From Vulcanisaeta moutnovskia 768-28 (GTDB taxonomy: Archaea > Thermoproteota > Thermoprotei > Thermoproteales > Thermocladiaceae): a DNA stretch of 64,000 bases. The notes beneath the pieces are model-generated. The model was given only the letters and a program-made list of their open reading frames with translations. It did not search any database and was not told the DNA's origin. Numbering within the stretch: the stretch's first letter is position 1; the number at the start of each line of letters is the position of its first letter. The translations under genes were made by a program, and so were the position numbers. The stretch is from contig NC_015151.1 of NCBI RefSeq assembly GCF_000190315.1, forward strand, positions 1,612,001 through 1,676,000, written 5' to 3'. This document shows, piece after piece, positions 51,965-61,334 of the stretch.

Positions 51965-52621
51965 TTAAGTATTTCCTCTATTGCATGAATTTACTAACAG
52001 GGATACCAGGTTATATAGTCGAATCGCGGTTTTCAACTTACTCAGTGATAAATTGCCAAGCCCCAGCTCTCTCCTTACATCGCTTATCAGAGAACCACAA
52101 TTATCAGGATTAACCCCCAATTTATCACATACGCAGTTCCAATCATTGCAATTAATAACTGCGTTAATTACGTCCCTGGTCTTACCATCACATGATTTCA
52201 CTGCCAGTGTAAATACGGTATTCACTAGATCACCAATGGCTTCATAAATCACGTTTTCAATTACAGTTCTCAACTCATCAATGGTTAGTACAACGGCCTC
52301 CTCAAGATTTATAACAGAAACACCCAACTCATCGGCCAATGCCTTACTCGAGTCATTACTAAAGCCCCTAGCCACAATTAGGGGCTTCGCGTTTAATACC
52401 TTGGCATTGACATATGCCTGCCTAATGGCGCTCACATCAACCTTGCCAGACTTAACCTCAATAGCATACTTATTGCCTGAGTTATCCTCGGCCACGATAT
52501 CTACCTCCCCAACCTCCACACCATTAACAGTGATCTTTATTCTTCGGCCAATGACCTTAAACCCAAGTCTACTCAATAACTCAGCCACATAATCCTCAAA
52601 CTTAATGCCCGAATTAGCCAC
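51965..52621 (-). CDS. RecB-like (PD-(D/E)XK) nuclease-family protein
   Basis: GIKFEDYVAELLSRLGFKVIGRRIK leads to VGEVDIVAEDNSGNKYAIEVKSGKVD, with the Asp and ExK of the restriction-endonuclease-like fold. The C-terminal 110 residues, with several Cys (SCDGKTRDVINAVINCNDWNCVCDKLG), are not recognised. It probably cuts or binds structured DNA; no methylase is adjacent, so it is not obviously a restriction enzyme. GTG 52621 is leaderless, with an AT-rich box at about 52644-52653. Confidence 0.8.
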   Translation of the reverse strand: MANSGIKFEDYVAELLSRLGFKVIGRRIKITVNGVEVGEVDIVAEDNSGNKYAIEVKSGKVDVSAIRQAYVNAKVLNAKPLIVARGFSNDSSKALADELGVSVINLEEAVVLTIDELRTVIENVIYEAIGDLVNTVFTLAVKSCDGKTRDVINAVINCNDWNCVCDKLGVNPDNCGSLISDVRRELGLGNLSLSKLKTAIRLYNLVSLLVNSCNRGNT

Positions 52622-52672
52622 TGCAATTAATAATGCGCAAACCCTTTAATTAATTTTGATACTTTTATTTGA

Positions 52673-52721
52673 GTGATGATGGTTTGCAGCCCTGAATAAT
52701 GACGAAATCGCTGAGGACTGA
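52673..52721 (+). ncRNA. C/D box sRNA (2'-O-methylation guide)
   Basis: C box GTGATGA (52673-52679), 12-nt guide, D' box CTGA (52692-52695), 3-nt spacer, C' box ATGACGA (52699-52705), 12-nt guide, D box CTGA (52718-52721). Both guides are exactly 12 nt. The AT-rich box CTTTAATTAA (about 52644-52653) precedes it and also faces the divergent nuclease gene. By the N+5 rule the D guide would direct methylation of the second-last C of a TCCTC core within TCCTCAGCGATT, and the D' guide a G within GGCTGCAAACCA; targets were not verified. It abuts the 3' end of rrp42. Confidence 0.85.
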
Positions 52722-52723
52722 CT

Positions 52724-53575
52724 TCACAATTTAAGGTCCGTTTGCGGGTTCGCCATAATACTCGTTACCACGTTCTTGAGCTTTACGTATTGATTAACAG
52801 AATTACTAATCATGTAATTTACCTCATCCTTAGTGAAAGCACCAGTAACCTTTTGTATAGCCACGACATTACCCCCAGCTATGCCAGTTATGTAAATTCC
52901 GTCGGATAGATCCTCCTCCTCCCGCGTTGGGTCTACCAGTAGGAAGTTCCCTAGCTTGGCGTGGGTTATTGTTAATGGTAATTTATCGACATTAAGTGCC
53001 AAAGGCGATTTATTGCTCCTGTCTATCCTCAATATATTACCTGCTGGGTCAAGCTCTACCTTAGGTAATGCAGTATTCATTAATGCGGTTATGGCGGCTA
53101 TTGTGGATGCATCCACTAGGTTGCCATCATGGTTAAGTACGTATATGTCAACCCAAAGGAACCATGCGTGCCTACCCGTTACTATTGATAATGACTTAAA
53201 ATTCAGAAAACCACTATGTCTTATTGCCCTATCTACTACCCTGGCAATCTCAATGGCATTCTCATCAGGTGGTCCAGGCTCTATGTCTGGGGATGCAGCT
53301 GGTGCAATTTCCAGGTTTACTATTAATGCGCCCTCATCTGGAGTATCTTCGAAGGGTTTTCCAACCTCAACCTTTACCCCAGCCATCACCTTAGTATTAC
53401 CGAGGGATACTAGGGAGCTTCCATCGGCGGTCCTCACAACACCAACCCTAATACTTAATTCTCTATAATCATTCAATCCCCTATTATCAATCCTAACACC
53501 CTGCTCAATCATTTTCCTCATAACGTCTTGCTTAAGCTTCGGAATAACACCTTTCTCCTGAGTTACGCTCAGCAT
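52724..53575 (-). CDS. rrp42: Exosome subunit Rrp42
   Basis: Rrp42 is the catalytically inactive RNase PH-fold partner of Rrp41 in the hexameric exosome ring. RIDNRGLNDYRELSIRVGVVRTADGSSLVSLGNTKVMAGVKVE is typical of the N-terminal half, with RAIRHSGFLNFKSLSI following. The 283-residue length is right. ATG 53575 has its own ATTAAAAGG box about 27 nt upstream, so it is not strictly dependent on the rrp41 transcript 56 nt away. Confidence 0.95.
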   Translation of the reverse strand: MLSVTQEKGVIPKLKQDVMRKMIEQGVRIDNRGLNDYRELSIRVGVVRTADGSSLVSLGNTKVMAGVKVEVGKPFEDTPDEGALIVNLEIAPAASPDIEPGPPDENAIEIARVVDRAIRHSGFLNFKSLSIVTGRHAWFLWVDIYVLNHDGNLVDASTIAAITALMNTALPKVELDPAGNILRIDRSNKSPLALNVDKLPLTITHAKLGNFLLVDPTREEEDLSDGIYITGIAGGNVVAIQKVTGAFTKDEVNYMISNSVNQYVKLKNVVTSIMANPQTDLKL

Positions 53576-53631
53576 TTAGGGGACTATTACTTAAGCCCTT
53601 TTAATTTTATTCGTCTTAAGGGCTTTTAATA

Positions 53632-54372
53632 CTAAATGGTTAGTGTCATTGATGGTTCGACATACTTATTCTTAAGTACGTCCTTCTGCAACCTATATAT
53701 CTGCTCAGCAGCCTTGAAGGCTAGCTCAACTGCTTGATTAACCTCAGTGGGTGTCCACTCACCATCTGCCTGCATAAGGGTTATTAATCCGCGACCATAC
53801 ATTATGGCAAGGGGCATGTCACCCTCACCATACTGATCCTCAAGCTGGTTCAAATCAACAATTATTGTCCCAGATACCTTACCCACCGATACACCAACCA
53901 ATAAATCCCTCATGGGTATACCAGCATCTGCCAACGCCAGTGAAGCCGCAGTTATTCCAGTAACCCTAGTACTACCATCGGCCTGGAGTACCTCGATATA
54001 CACATCTATTGTGGTTCTTGGGAATCTCTCGAGGATAACGACGGGTTCGAGCGCGGTCCTAATGACCTTGGAAATCTCAATCTCTCTCCTAGATGGCGTT
54101 GGGCTCTTCCTACCCTCAGAGGTGCTGAATGGGATCATGTGGTACCTAACCCTCAGTATGGCCTTGTCTGGTAATTCAAGGTGCTTTTGCGGTACTTCCC
54201 TCGGCCCATAAACTGCAGCGAGGATTACGGTATTTCCATAGGCAACTAATGCGCTACCCTCGGCATTACTTATTACGCCAACCTCCATCCTAACTGGTCT
54301 ATGCTCATTGGGTAATCTCCCATCGCTCCTCCTATCATTAACTATCAATGGTACTGGTGGTTGCTTACCCAT
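53632..54372 (-). CDS. rrp41: Exosome subunit Rrp41 (catalytic)
   Basis: Rrp41 carries the phosphorolytic active site for 3'-5' RNA decay. [19 protein letters not shown] opens the RNase PH fold. [17 protein letters not shown] gives the RNA/phosphate-binding Arg, and [16 protein letters not shown] includes the catalytic Asp. The 246-residue length is normal. A TATATAAAA-like box (about 54393-54402) is about 26 nt before ATG 54372. Rrp4 is not upstream but 9 kb away. Confidence 0.96.
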   Translation of the reverse strand: MGKQPPVPLIVNDRRSDGRLPNEHRPVRMEVGVISNAEGSALVAYGNTVILAAVYGPREVPQKHLELPDKAILRVRYHMIPFSTSEGRKSPTPSRREIEISKVIRTALEPVVILERFPRTTIDVYIEVLQADGSTRVTGITAASLALADAGIPMRDLLVGVSVGKVSGTIIVDLNQLEDQYGEGDMPLAIMYGRGLITLMQADGEWTPTEVNQAVELAFKAAEQIYRLQKDVLKNKYVEPSMTLTI

Positions 54373-54436
54373 TAATCCCCATCTTTATTTTTGATATAAA
54401 AGTATTTTTAGGGGTAAAATTTCTTCAGTTACCAGT

Positions 54437-54904
54437 ATGGTTACACTTAGGGAAGCTCGGGAAAGTGACGTGGAAACCTTAATTGACCTTGTGGTCAGGT
54501 TAAAACGGCTCAATAGTGAATTCGACCCCCTATTTAGCGCGAGGAATGACTGCGCGGAACGCGCCAGGGAATACCTATTAAACGCAATACATGATAGTAA
54601 AGGTCACCTGATACTTGTTGCTGAGGATATGGGGAAGATAGTTGGTGTGCTGAAGGCGGACATTAGGGAGCGATTATTCTACTCACCAAGTATTGAGGGC
54701 GCCATTGTGGACTTCTACGTAATGCCTGAGTACAGGCGTAAGGGGTTGGGTAGGATGATGCTTGAGAAGGCCATAGCAATGCTCCGTGAGAGGGGTGCCC
54801 AGTTAATAACTGCGGAGTTCCCAACACAGAATCAAATAGCCATAAACTTCTATAATAAGATGGGATTTAGATCACTCGTTAGTGTGTATGCTAGGGAGAC
54901 CTAG
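54437..54904 (+). CDS. GNAT-family N-acetyltransferase
   Basis: The acetyl-CoA-binding motif is VMPEYRRKGLGRMMLEKAIAML (Q/RxxGxG/A), preceded by GAIVDFYV and followed by AINFYNKMGFR. The substrate is unknown; it could be a protein N-terminus or a small molecule. The 155-residue length is normal. It is divergent from rrp41 with separate boxes for the two directions. Confidence 0.88.
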   Translation: MVTLREARESDVETLIDLVVRLKRLNSEFDPLFSARNDCAERAREYLLNAIHDSKGHLILVAEDMGKIVGVLKADIRERLFYSPSIEGAIVDFYVMPEYRRKGLGRMMLEKAIAMLRERGAQLITAEFPTQNQIAINFYNKMGFRSLVSVYARET

Positions 54905-54905
54905 G

Positions 54906-55991
54906 TTAGGGAAGGTCAAAAACTCTCGCGATCCAGTCACCCATTTTATTACCAACCATAACGTAGGCCTTTACCTTAGGGCACTCATCCCCTATGACTA
55001 TGGGCACCACTATCATGCTGAATAAAAGGTTATTAGCCTTAATTATCCTTGTCGCTATTGGTTCAAGCCTATCCACGGCTTCCCTAGCCCTAGGTGCATA
55101 GTTATTATTAGTGGTTATGACATCACCAATTAAGGCACCAACGGGTTTACCACCCTGTATGATTAATGCATGCTCATCACTTAATTGAGTACTAACTAGG
55201 TTTAGGTTTATTGTGACATCAACATCACTCAAAATACTCATCATATAAAAGCCCTTACTATTCATTAGGTAATTAAATACCGTAATCACTTGATTCAATA
55301 CGCAATTTCTCGGCGGTTCTAATGCTATAAAGCAACCCCCGCTCTTTAAGTAATTCTCTAGGGTCTTGGAATACTGTAGGCACTTAAACTCATCACTACT
55401 CATTATTATCTCCAACAAATTACTCGTGTAATTAATCTCATCTCTCCTTGTAAGGCCTAGGAGCTTTATTGCATCATTAATTGAAAGGCCCTCAGCCAGC
55501 CTATCAATAACCTCCTTCAACGCACAATTCCTAGTGGCTATCCTATATAGTATGTTTGGTAATTCCTGGGCCCCATCAATCACGGCCTTCCCCAATTCCT
55601 CAGCCTCCCTCGTTATTCTACCCTGCTTCCAAAGACCCAGTGCTGACAGGGTTGGTATAATTACTCTATAGTTCGATCTACTAAGTCCATGGGAATCCAG
55701 GTACTTCATTAGGTTCTCCGTATCATCACCCTGCCTATTCCTTACCAGGAATGTGACTATTTCAAGGAGCTTAGCGACAGGTAGCCTAATATACCAGCCT
55801 CTTAGGGTGCATGTGCTTGATCTCAGGGTATCGGAACTTTCCCTAGTCGTTAATAAATCCCTAATCTCATTATTTAATGAGCTCATTAATTCATTAATTG
55901 ACCTGGCCTTTAGGATCCTCGTTACTCCATCACCCTCAATAATTACCTGATACTCATCACTTTCCTGAATAATCCTAATGCTCAGGTCCAC
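54906..55991 (-). CDS. Unknown 361-aa soluble protein
   Basis: The N-terminal 45 residues form a small beta sheet (RIIQESDEYQVIIEGDGVTRIL). The middle is helical, with a winged-helix-like element (DSHGLSRSNYRVIIPTLSALGLWKQG near 102) and Cys scattered at CTLRGWY, NCALKE and KCLQYS. The C-terminal 130 residues are strand-rich (ALIIQGGKPVGALIGDV). No family is recognised. GTG 55991 is leaderless with a TTTTAAATATTC box 25 nt upstream. Confidence 0.68.
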   Translation of the reverse strand: MDLSIRIIQESDEYQVIIEGDGVTRILKARSINELMSSLNNEIRDLLTTRESSDTLRSSTCTLRGWYIRLPVAKLLEIVTFLVRNRQGDDTENLMKYLDSHGLSRSNYRVIIPTLSALGLWKQGRITREAEELGKAVIDGAQELPNILYRIATRNCALKEVIDRLAEGLSINDAIKLLGLTRRDEINYTSNLLEIIMSSDEFKCLQYSKTLENYLKSGGCFIALEPPRNCVLNQVITVFNYLMNSKGFYMMSILSDVDVTINLNLVSTQLSDEHALIIQGGKPVGALIGDVITTNNNYAPRAREAVDRLEPIATRIIKANNLLFSMIVVPIVIGDECPKVKAYVMVGNKMGDWIARVFDLP

Positions 55992-56136
55992 AATTGCCTA
56001 TTATCCTGCGAATATTTAAAATGCTCATTTTAACCATAGTAAGTAATACCTCGTTAAATACTGCATTGCCTCACTGTAGTGATAAAATTATGTGAGTAAA
56101 AATGCTTTAAATGACCTAAATATAGATACCCATAAT

Positions 56137-57321
56137 ATGATGGTTGATACGGTTGAAATACTAGAGATATTAATAATAATTGGTACATCATTATGGGCAA
56201 TACAATACCTCGTTTCAAGGAGGATCCACACATACGAGAGACCAACATTAACAAACACCCAGGTAGAGAGTTTACCAAAGGTCTCAATAGTATTACCTGT
56301 TTATAAGGAGAGAAGGCAAAGTATTGAGAAGACGCTCGACAGTATATCATCACAGAACTACCCTAAAAACCTTCTTGAGGTTTTGATAGTTGTTGATAGG
56401 GACGATACCCATACACTTAACGAGGCATTAAAGGCTGTGGGGAAGTTCCTAAGTTCACTGGATGTTAAGATGGTAATTAATGAGAACTCGGGACGTAGGC
56501 TTAAGGCCGTGGCCATGAACACCGCCATGAAATACGCAGGAGGCTTAATTATTGGCTTTTACGATGCGGATGACGTATTCCCAAACGACCAGGTCCTTAA
56601 TGCCATTCTCCTAATGATTGAGAGGAATTACGCAGCCGTGGGCACCAGGGTGTATAGGTTCAGGAGTAGTGTGCTTGGTGGTTTAATGTACCTAGAATCA
56701 ATAGTTTGGTATAATGCGATAATACCATTCCTAAGGTCTACCGTGAGGATAACGCCATTATCCGGGGAGGGTCTCTTCATAAGGAGGGACATTGTTGACT
56801 CAATACCGCAGAGCATGGCTGAGGATGCATTACTATCGTTAAGGTTAACTAGTCGTGGATACTCAGTGGGTCTCCTTGATTCTTACGTTTATGAATTAGC
56901 GCCTGTGAATATTATTAGCTTCATAAGACAGAGGATTAGGTGGAATAAGGGTTATGCCCAAAACCTCGTCCTAATATTTAAACAAGGCGTTCAATTAAAC
57001 TATGCATTGAGGGTATTAATACTGTACATATTGATAGCATTACCACCGGCATTACTATTTATTTCCGCAGTGGGTTTTATCGCTGTTACCTACATGGTGG
57101 TGATAACCAAGGTATACGCACTGGCTTCCCTCTATCAATTAGTTCTCGCAATGGTAATATCAGAGATTGTGGTTCTGTACCTAATGCGTGATTTTATAAA
57201 TGAAAGCATGAACATGGGAAAAGCCGTCGTATTATTACCCATTTATTGGTTATTATTGGGCACTGTGACAATAACATCACCACTAGTACCAATCAATAAT
57301 TGGTTAAAGACTACTCGCTAA
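56137..57321 (+). CDS. Membrane glycosyltransferase, family 2
   Basis: An N-terminal span (EILEILIIIGTSLWAIQYLV) is followed by the GT-A domain: VSIVLPVYKERRQSIEKTLDS, LLEVLIVVDRDDTH, FYDADDVFPNDQV (DxD metal site), and the acceptor motif RQRIRWNKGYAQN (QxxRW-like). Three C-terminal spans anchor it. The catalytic Asp may lie in SMAEDALLSLRL. It probably makes a cell-surface glycan. ATG 56137 fits a CTTTAAAT box about 29 nt upstream; an in-frame GTG at 56092 is the alternative. Confidence 0.88.
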   Translation: MMVDTVEILEILIIIGTSLWAIQYLVSRRIHTYERPTLTNTQVESLPKVSIVLPVYKERRQSIEKTLDSISSQNYPKNLLEVLIVVDRDDTHTLNEALKAVGKFLSSLDVKMVINENSGRRLKAVAMNTAMKYAGGLIIGFYDADDVFPNDQVLNAILLMIERNYAAVGTRVYRFRSSVLGGLMYLESIVWYNAIIPFLRSTVRITPLSGEGLFIRRDIVDSIPQSMAEDALLSLRLTSRGYSVGLLDSYVYELAPVNIISFIRQRIRWNKGYAQNLVLIFKQGVQLNYALRVLILYILIALPPALLFISAVGFIAVTYMVVITKVYALASLYQLVLAMVISEIVVLYLMRDFINESMNMGKAVVLLPIYWLLLGTVTITSPLVPINNWLKTTR

Positions 57322-58387
57322 TATTCACAACCTTTACATTAACAGTAGGAGCGGTCTTACTACTCATTATTACTTGATAACCAACCCTACTGGCAATCCT
57401 ATTCACAATATCAACCACAACATTTAATTCATCAGGTGTAAGCCCTAGGTCAATACTATCAATAAGCAGCACTGAACCCGGTGGTGTAAGCGCTAATTGA
57501 ACTATTACTGGTAATAATGCCTTCACCTTAAGACCGGCATGGTACATGGGGACCCACTTACCTCTCACCTTAACATACCCGGAAATCCTCTTTGGAGCCG
57601 TAAAACCAGCCTTAATGCCCTCTATACCAAGCTCACTTACCAACTCCATTAATTCATTATACACACCCTCATACTCAGGCCTTGTCTCTATCACTGAGAG
57701 TTGATGCACGGTATATTGACCGTCAGAACCCACGGAATTACTCGGTAGATCAACCGTGGTTTCATAATCCCTCTTCCACCAACAGACCCTACCCTCACCA
57801 AGGTAGTAAAACTTATTCTTGAGCATGTTCCTAAGGATGAATGCCAGTGAGTATGCCTTTCTCGATACGTCACCATCACATACCATAAACGCATCCTCAT
57901 GAATAACATGGGTTGGCGTAATGCAAAGCCTAGCATTTACTGGGTACTTCATTAATCCTTCATTACCAACCTTCTCAATGGTAGCCACGAGATCATTACC
58001 TAGGTATATTTCCTGGCGAACCCAGTAATCACTGAGTCTAAAGCTATAATGATAACCTATTATAGAGCCCCTATTTAATTCAAGGCCGATACTACGGCCA
58101 AGTTTCTCACCATCCTCATCAACCTCATAATAAGCACCAACCCTCACCTCCTCGTTTAGATCTAGGCCATAGACCAAATCCTCCGGTTCATGTATAATTA
58201 TGTAATTACCCTCTAGGACAAGCCACTCCTCACCCCTACTCTGCATTAGGAGTGCCAGGGCCTCCATTAGGCTCGTCTTACCTGACCCACTACGCCCAAC
58301 AATTATGGTATTACCACTAAAGTTAATTGTTAATTCCTCACTCAATCCCTTAAAGCCCTTAATGATTGCCTTCACGAGTCTCGTCAT
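57311..58387 (-). CDS. P-loop ATPase of the SMC/AAA_21-like type, unknown role
   Basis: AIIKGFKGLSEELTINFSGNTIIVGRSGSGKTSLMEALALLM shows the typical start of RecF/SMC-like ATPases with Walker A GRSGSGKTS. GSVLLIDSIDLGLTPDEL is a Walker B in which the usual Glu after Asp is Ser, and no long coiled coil separates the two. A clear LSGG signature is not seen. The start is uncertain among ATGs at 58405, 58393 and 58387. It overlaps the preceding 90-aa gene, suggesting a two-component unit. Confidence 0.8.
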   Translation of the reverse strand: MTRLVKAIIKGFKGLSEELTINFSGNTIIVGRSGSGKTSLMEALALLMQSRGEEWLVLEGNYIIIHEPEDLVYGLDLNEEVRVGAYYEVDEDGEKLGRSIGLELNRGSIIGYHYSFRLSDYWVRQEIYLGNDLVATIEKVGNEGLMKYPVNARLCITPTHVIHEDAFMVCDGDVSRKAYSLAFILRNMLKNKFYYLGEGRVCWWKRDYETTVDLPSNSVGSDGQYTVHQLSVIETRPEYEGVYNELMELVSELGIEGIKAGFTAPKRISGYVKVRGKWVPMYHAGLKVKALLPVIVQLALTPPGSVLLIDSIDLGLTPDELNVVVDIVNRIASRVGYQVIMSSKTAPTVNVKVVNISE

Positions 58388-58631
58388 CCTCATCAACCAA
58401 TGCATAGGCTATTATTAGTATTCCGCTTATATTACCGAGATTCACATTACTAACATTAATGCCAACCTGCCTAATATTGCGCGATCCAACAATACTACTT
58501 AACTCACTCAATGCCTTATTTAATGAATCATCAAGCCTATTCAATGCAACATCAAACTCCACACTCCTAACTAACTGACCAACGTTCACATTAAGTGGTA
58601 TGAATTTCCTAACATGGATTATCCTAGTCAT
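58359..58631 (-). CDS. Small protein (90 aa) coupled to the P-loop ATPase gene
   Basis: The protein has a basic N-terminus, a helical centre (RSVEFDVALNRLDDSLNKALSELSSIVG), a short strand region (SGILIIAYALVDEDD) and an acidic tail. It is not recognised. ATG 58631 is leaderless with a GTATTTTACG box 27-30 nt upstream. The 3' end overlaps the ATPase start region, implying coupled translation and probably partnership. Confidence 0.7.
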   Translation of the reverse strand: MTRIIHVRKFIPLNVNVGQLVRSVEFDVALNRLDDSLNKALSELSSIVGSRNIRQVGINVSNVNLGNISGILIIAYALVDEDDETREGNH

Positions 58632-58703
58632 TACATAACACTTCGTTTAAGGCGTAAAATACCTTTTCCACAGGGTAAGCATTTATTTAGTCTCAGGGTA
58701 TGA

Positions 58704-59207
58704 ATGCATTGGATGGAGGTTGTCTTTACACCGTGGCGTTGGACCTACATAAGGTCTACGAACAATAAGGGTGAGGAGTGCGTATTGTGTGCTTACCTAC
58801 ATGGTAATGATGACGGATTGGTCGTTTACAGGGGTAAGTACTGCTTCATTGTTATGAATAAGTACCCATACAATGTTGGTCATGTTATGATAGTACCCAA
58901 TAGGCATGTCTCATCAATTACTGACCTAAGCGAGAATGAACTAAGCGAATGCGCGGCACTATTAATAGTGATTATTAAGGCGTTGGTAAAGGTCCTGGGA
59001 ATTAACTATGGGGATTTTGATGTGGGTATTAACATTGGTAGGGTTGCCGGCGCAGGCATTGAGGAGCACATGCATATTCACGTTGTTCCAAAGCCCTCAG
59101 TAATATCATTTAACTCAACAAGCCCTGAGGCAGTCATGAACCAAACAAAGGAGATAGCGGGTAAACTTAGGGAGGTTATTTCACAACTTATGAGCGGTTC
59201 TGCATAG
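58704..59207 (+). CDS. HIT-family nucleotide hydrolase
   Basis: The histidine triad EEHMHIHVVPKP (HxHxH) near residue 120 and YPYNVGHVMIVPNRHV are the two HIT signatures; ECVLCAYL near the N-terminus contributes Cys for zinc. This is the FHIT/Ap4A-hydrolase-like branch. ATG 58704 is used; ATG 58713 is possible given the position of the ATTTATTTAG box. Confidence 0.92.
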   Translation: MHWMEVVFTPWRWTYIRSTNNKGEECVLCAYLHGNDDGLVVYRGKYCFIVMNKYPYNVGHVMIVPNRHVSSITDLSENELSECAALLIVIIKALVKVLGINYGDFDVGINIGRVAGAGIEEHMHIHVVPKPSVISFNSTSPEAVMNQTKEIAGKLREVISQLMSGSA

Positions 59208-59298
59208 TCATTCCTTCATAAATTGCATAATTCATATAATATAGTGATTAGTTCTCTAAGGATGTACTTTTTATAAATGCTTGAATTAACGGAGTTAA

Positions 59299-60198
59299 GT
59301 GCCATTTACAGGTGAGCCTTTGAAGGCATTACTTACGGATGTGGTTACGCCTAAGTACGTATATTCACTAATGAATTCGCTTAAATGCGGGTCATCAACA
59401 GATAAGGACTTCCTAGTATTAACAATTGGTGGTGGGGTTAAGCGGGTTCTCTTGGTGACGGGCTTCTCAATAAATGACTACAGAATAGGCAATGCATTAA
59501 TCTATATGTTGCTTAATAAGTGCGTAAACCACGTATACTCAATACCAACATTTAGCGCCTCACAACTCTCCAGGTGGTCAATAAGGATAGTACCTATGGT
59601 GAATCCATGGCCCTTCAATTCATGGGACATCATCCGCGGAAAAGACCCATTCTACTCAATTGATGATGAGGGAATTCCCGTAAGGTATGATGCATTAACC
59701 CTCAAGAGCAAGTACTCAATTAAACTCCATAATTTAATCCATGAAATAAATCCCGAACTCATAGTAATGCTTGTAAGTTCTGATAAATGGTCAATAAGTA
59801 CCCCAGAGCCAATAAGGGTTAATGATTATGGGTCCATTGATTCAGACCCAGCTGATTTCGTTAATCACTTCTCATATGAGAGTTACCCCACAATAATCCT
59901 CTCAATACCTAGGGATGCAGAAATACGCGAGATTGCCAGTGAAATTATTCAGTTAATTAAGGAGCACAGCATTAAGAGGCAGGAGACTAAGCCACTGGAG
60001 GTTGTGGTTAAGGTTAATGGCGATATTGATAATATATCTAATGTACTTAGGGTTCATGGCTTCCTAATAGGTGTTGATGGAAATAAATTAATCATTAGAG
60101 CCAGTGATAAATCACAAGCATTATTGAATGCTTTAATAGATAATAATTTAATTGAGCATTACTTCGACGTGGAGATTTCTGAGATTCACCTTCAGTGA
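59299..60198 (+). CDS. Possible degenerate M14 carboxypeptidase-like protein
   Basis: RVLLVTGFSINDYRIGNALIYMLL and, about 50 residues on, WSIRIVPMVNPWPFNSWDIIRGKDPF echo the M14 fold, where the first segment normally reads HGxE with zinc ligands and the second RxxPxxNPDG. Here the HxxE ligands are replaced, so zinc binding and catalysis are unlikely. The C-terminal 80 residues are an unassigned domain. GTG 59299 is leaderless with a CTTTTTATAAATG box 26 nt upstream. The family call is tentative. Confidence 0.6.
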   Translation: MPFTGEPLKALLTDVVTPKYVYSLMNSLKCGSSTDKDFLVLTIGGGVKRVLLVTGFSINDYRIGNALIYMLLNKCVNHVYSIPTFSASQLSRWSIRIVPMVNPWPFNSWDIIRGKDPFYSIDDEGIPVRYDALTLKSKYSIKLHNLIHEINPELIVMLVSSDKWSISTPEPIRVNDYGSIDSDPADFVNHFSYESYPTIILSIPRDAEIREIASEIIQLIKEHSIKRQETKPLEVVVKVNGDIDNISNVLRVHGFLIGVDGNKLIIRASDKSQALLNALIDNNLIEHYFDVEISEIHLQ

Positions 60199-60273
60199 TT
60201 TTACCTAAGTATTAAATACCATGGGTAAGTATTCAGAAAACTTAATTATTCTTTATTCCTATATAATTAGATT

Positions 60274-61332
60274 ATGGAGAAACTTGTACTCTCGTACTCG
60301 GATAAGTACTTGAACTATGATTTTGGGCCATGGCACCCCTTTAAGCCGTATAGGGAGCAGAAATTGATAGAATTGCTCAGGGAGCACGACCTATTGGGGA
60401 CTTACGTTGACTTAGTGGAGCCTGAGCTTGCCTCTGATGATGAGTTAATGCTAGTTCATACTAAGGATTACATAGAGTATGTTAAGAAGGCTAGTGCTAA
60501 TGGTGTGGGTTACTTGGATTACGGAGATACGCCAGCCTTTAGGGGTGTTCATGAGGCAGCGGCCATCAGGGTTGGCGGTACATTACTTGTTACAAAGCTC
60601 GTTAACGCCAATAAGTATGTACATGGTTTCAACCCAGGTGGTGGTTTCCACCATGCCAAGCCAGGTGAGGCTGCGGGTTTCTGTGTCTATAATGACATAG
60701 CCATAGCCATTAAGTGGCTTAGGAACCATGGTGTAAGGCGTGTGGCTGTGGTTGATGTTGATGTTCACCATGCAGATGGCACGCAGGAGGTATTTAACAA
60801 CGAGGATGTCTTGTTAATATCGACTCACGGTTATGACGGCCGCTTCTACCCAGGTACTGGCTGGATTGATGAGGATGGTGTAGGCCCTGGTAAGGGACTT
60901 AAGGTAAACATACCATTACCGCCTCATACAGGTGATGATTTATACTCAATAGTAATTGATGAGGTAATAAAGCCAATACTTGACAGGTACTCACCTGAGT
61001 TCCTGGTTCTTCAGTTTGGTGCTGATGCACACACTGGTGATGAATTGGGGATACTTGATCTAACCACGGCATCATATCTCAAGGTGCTCAGTATTATTCA
61101 TGAGATGGCGCATAAGTATGCTGGTGGTAGGTTGGTCATGACTGGTGGTGGAGGTTATGATGTTTGGAATACCGTTAAGACCTGGTTCCTCGCCACCGTG
61201 TTACTCACAGACCCAGGTAAGCTTAGTCAGTACTCGAACTACCTCGATCCGGAGCCTACGAGAACCCCTGGGCGTTATTACGAGGAGGCATTATACGTGA
61301 TAGACGCTGTGAAACAAAGATTCGGAATCTAA
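60274..61332 (+). CDS. Histone deacetylase-family amidohydrolase (AcuC/acetylpolyamine type)
   Basis: NPGGGFHHAKPGEAAGFCVYNDIAIAI supplies the paired active-site His, VVDVDVHHADGTQEVF the Asp/His metal ligands, and QFGADAHTGDELGI the third Asp. MTGGGGYD contains the transition-state region where deacetylases have Tyr. Substrates may be acetyl-lysine (archaeal chromatin such as Alba or Cren7) or acetylpolyamines. The 352-residue length is normal. ATG 60274 is leaderless. Confidence 0.94.
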   Translation: MEKLVLSYSDKYLNYDFGPWHPFKPYREQKLIELLREHDLLGTYVDLVEPELASDDELMLVHTKDYIEYVKKASANGVGYLDYGDTPAFRGVHEAAAIRVGGTLLVTKLVNANKYVHGFNPGGGFHHAKPGEAAGFCVYNDIAIAIKWLRNHGVRRVAVVDVDVHHADGTQEVFNNEDVLLISTHGYDGRFYPGTGWIDEDGVGPGKGLKVNIPLPPHTGDDLYSIVIDEVIKPILDRYSPEFLVLQFGADAHTGDELGILDLTTASYLKVLSIIHEMAHKYAGGRLVMTGGGGYDVWNTVKTWFLATVLLTDPGKLSQYSNYLDPEPTRTPGRYYEEALYVIDAVKQRFGI

Positions 61333-61334
61333 AC

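Noticed and set aside
52956-53468. 170-codon plus-strand ORF inside rrp42
   Set aside because: It is antisense shadow of a conserved exosome gene; the hydrophobic Ser/Leu composition is what rrp42 codons give on the other strand.
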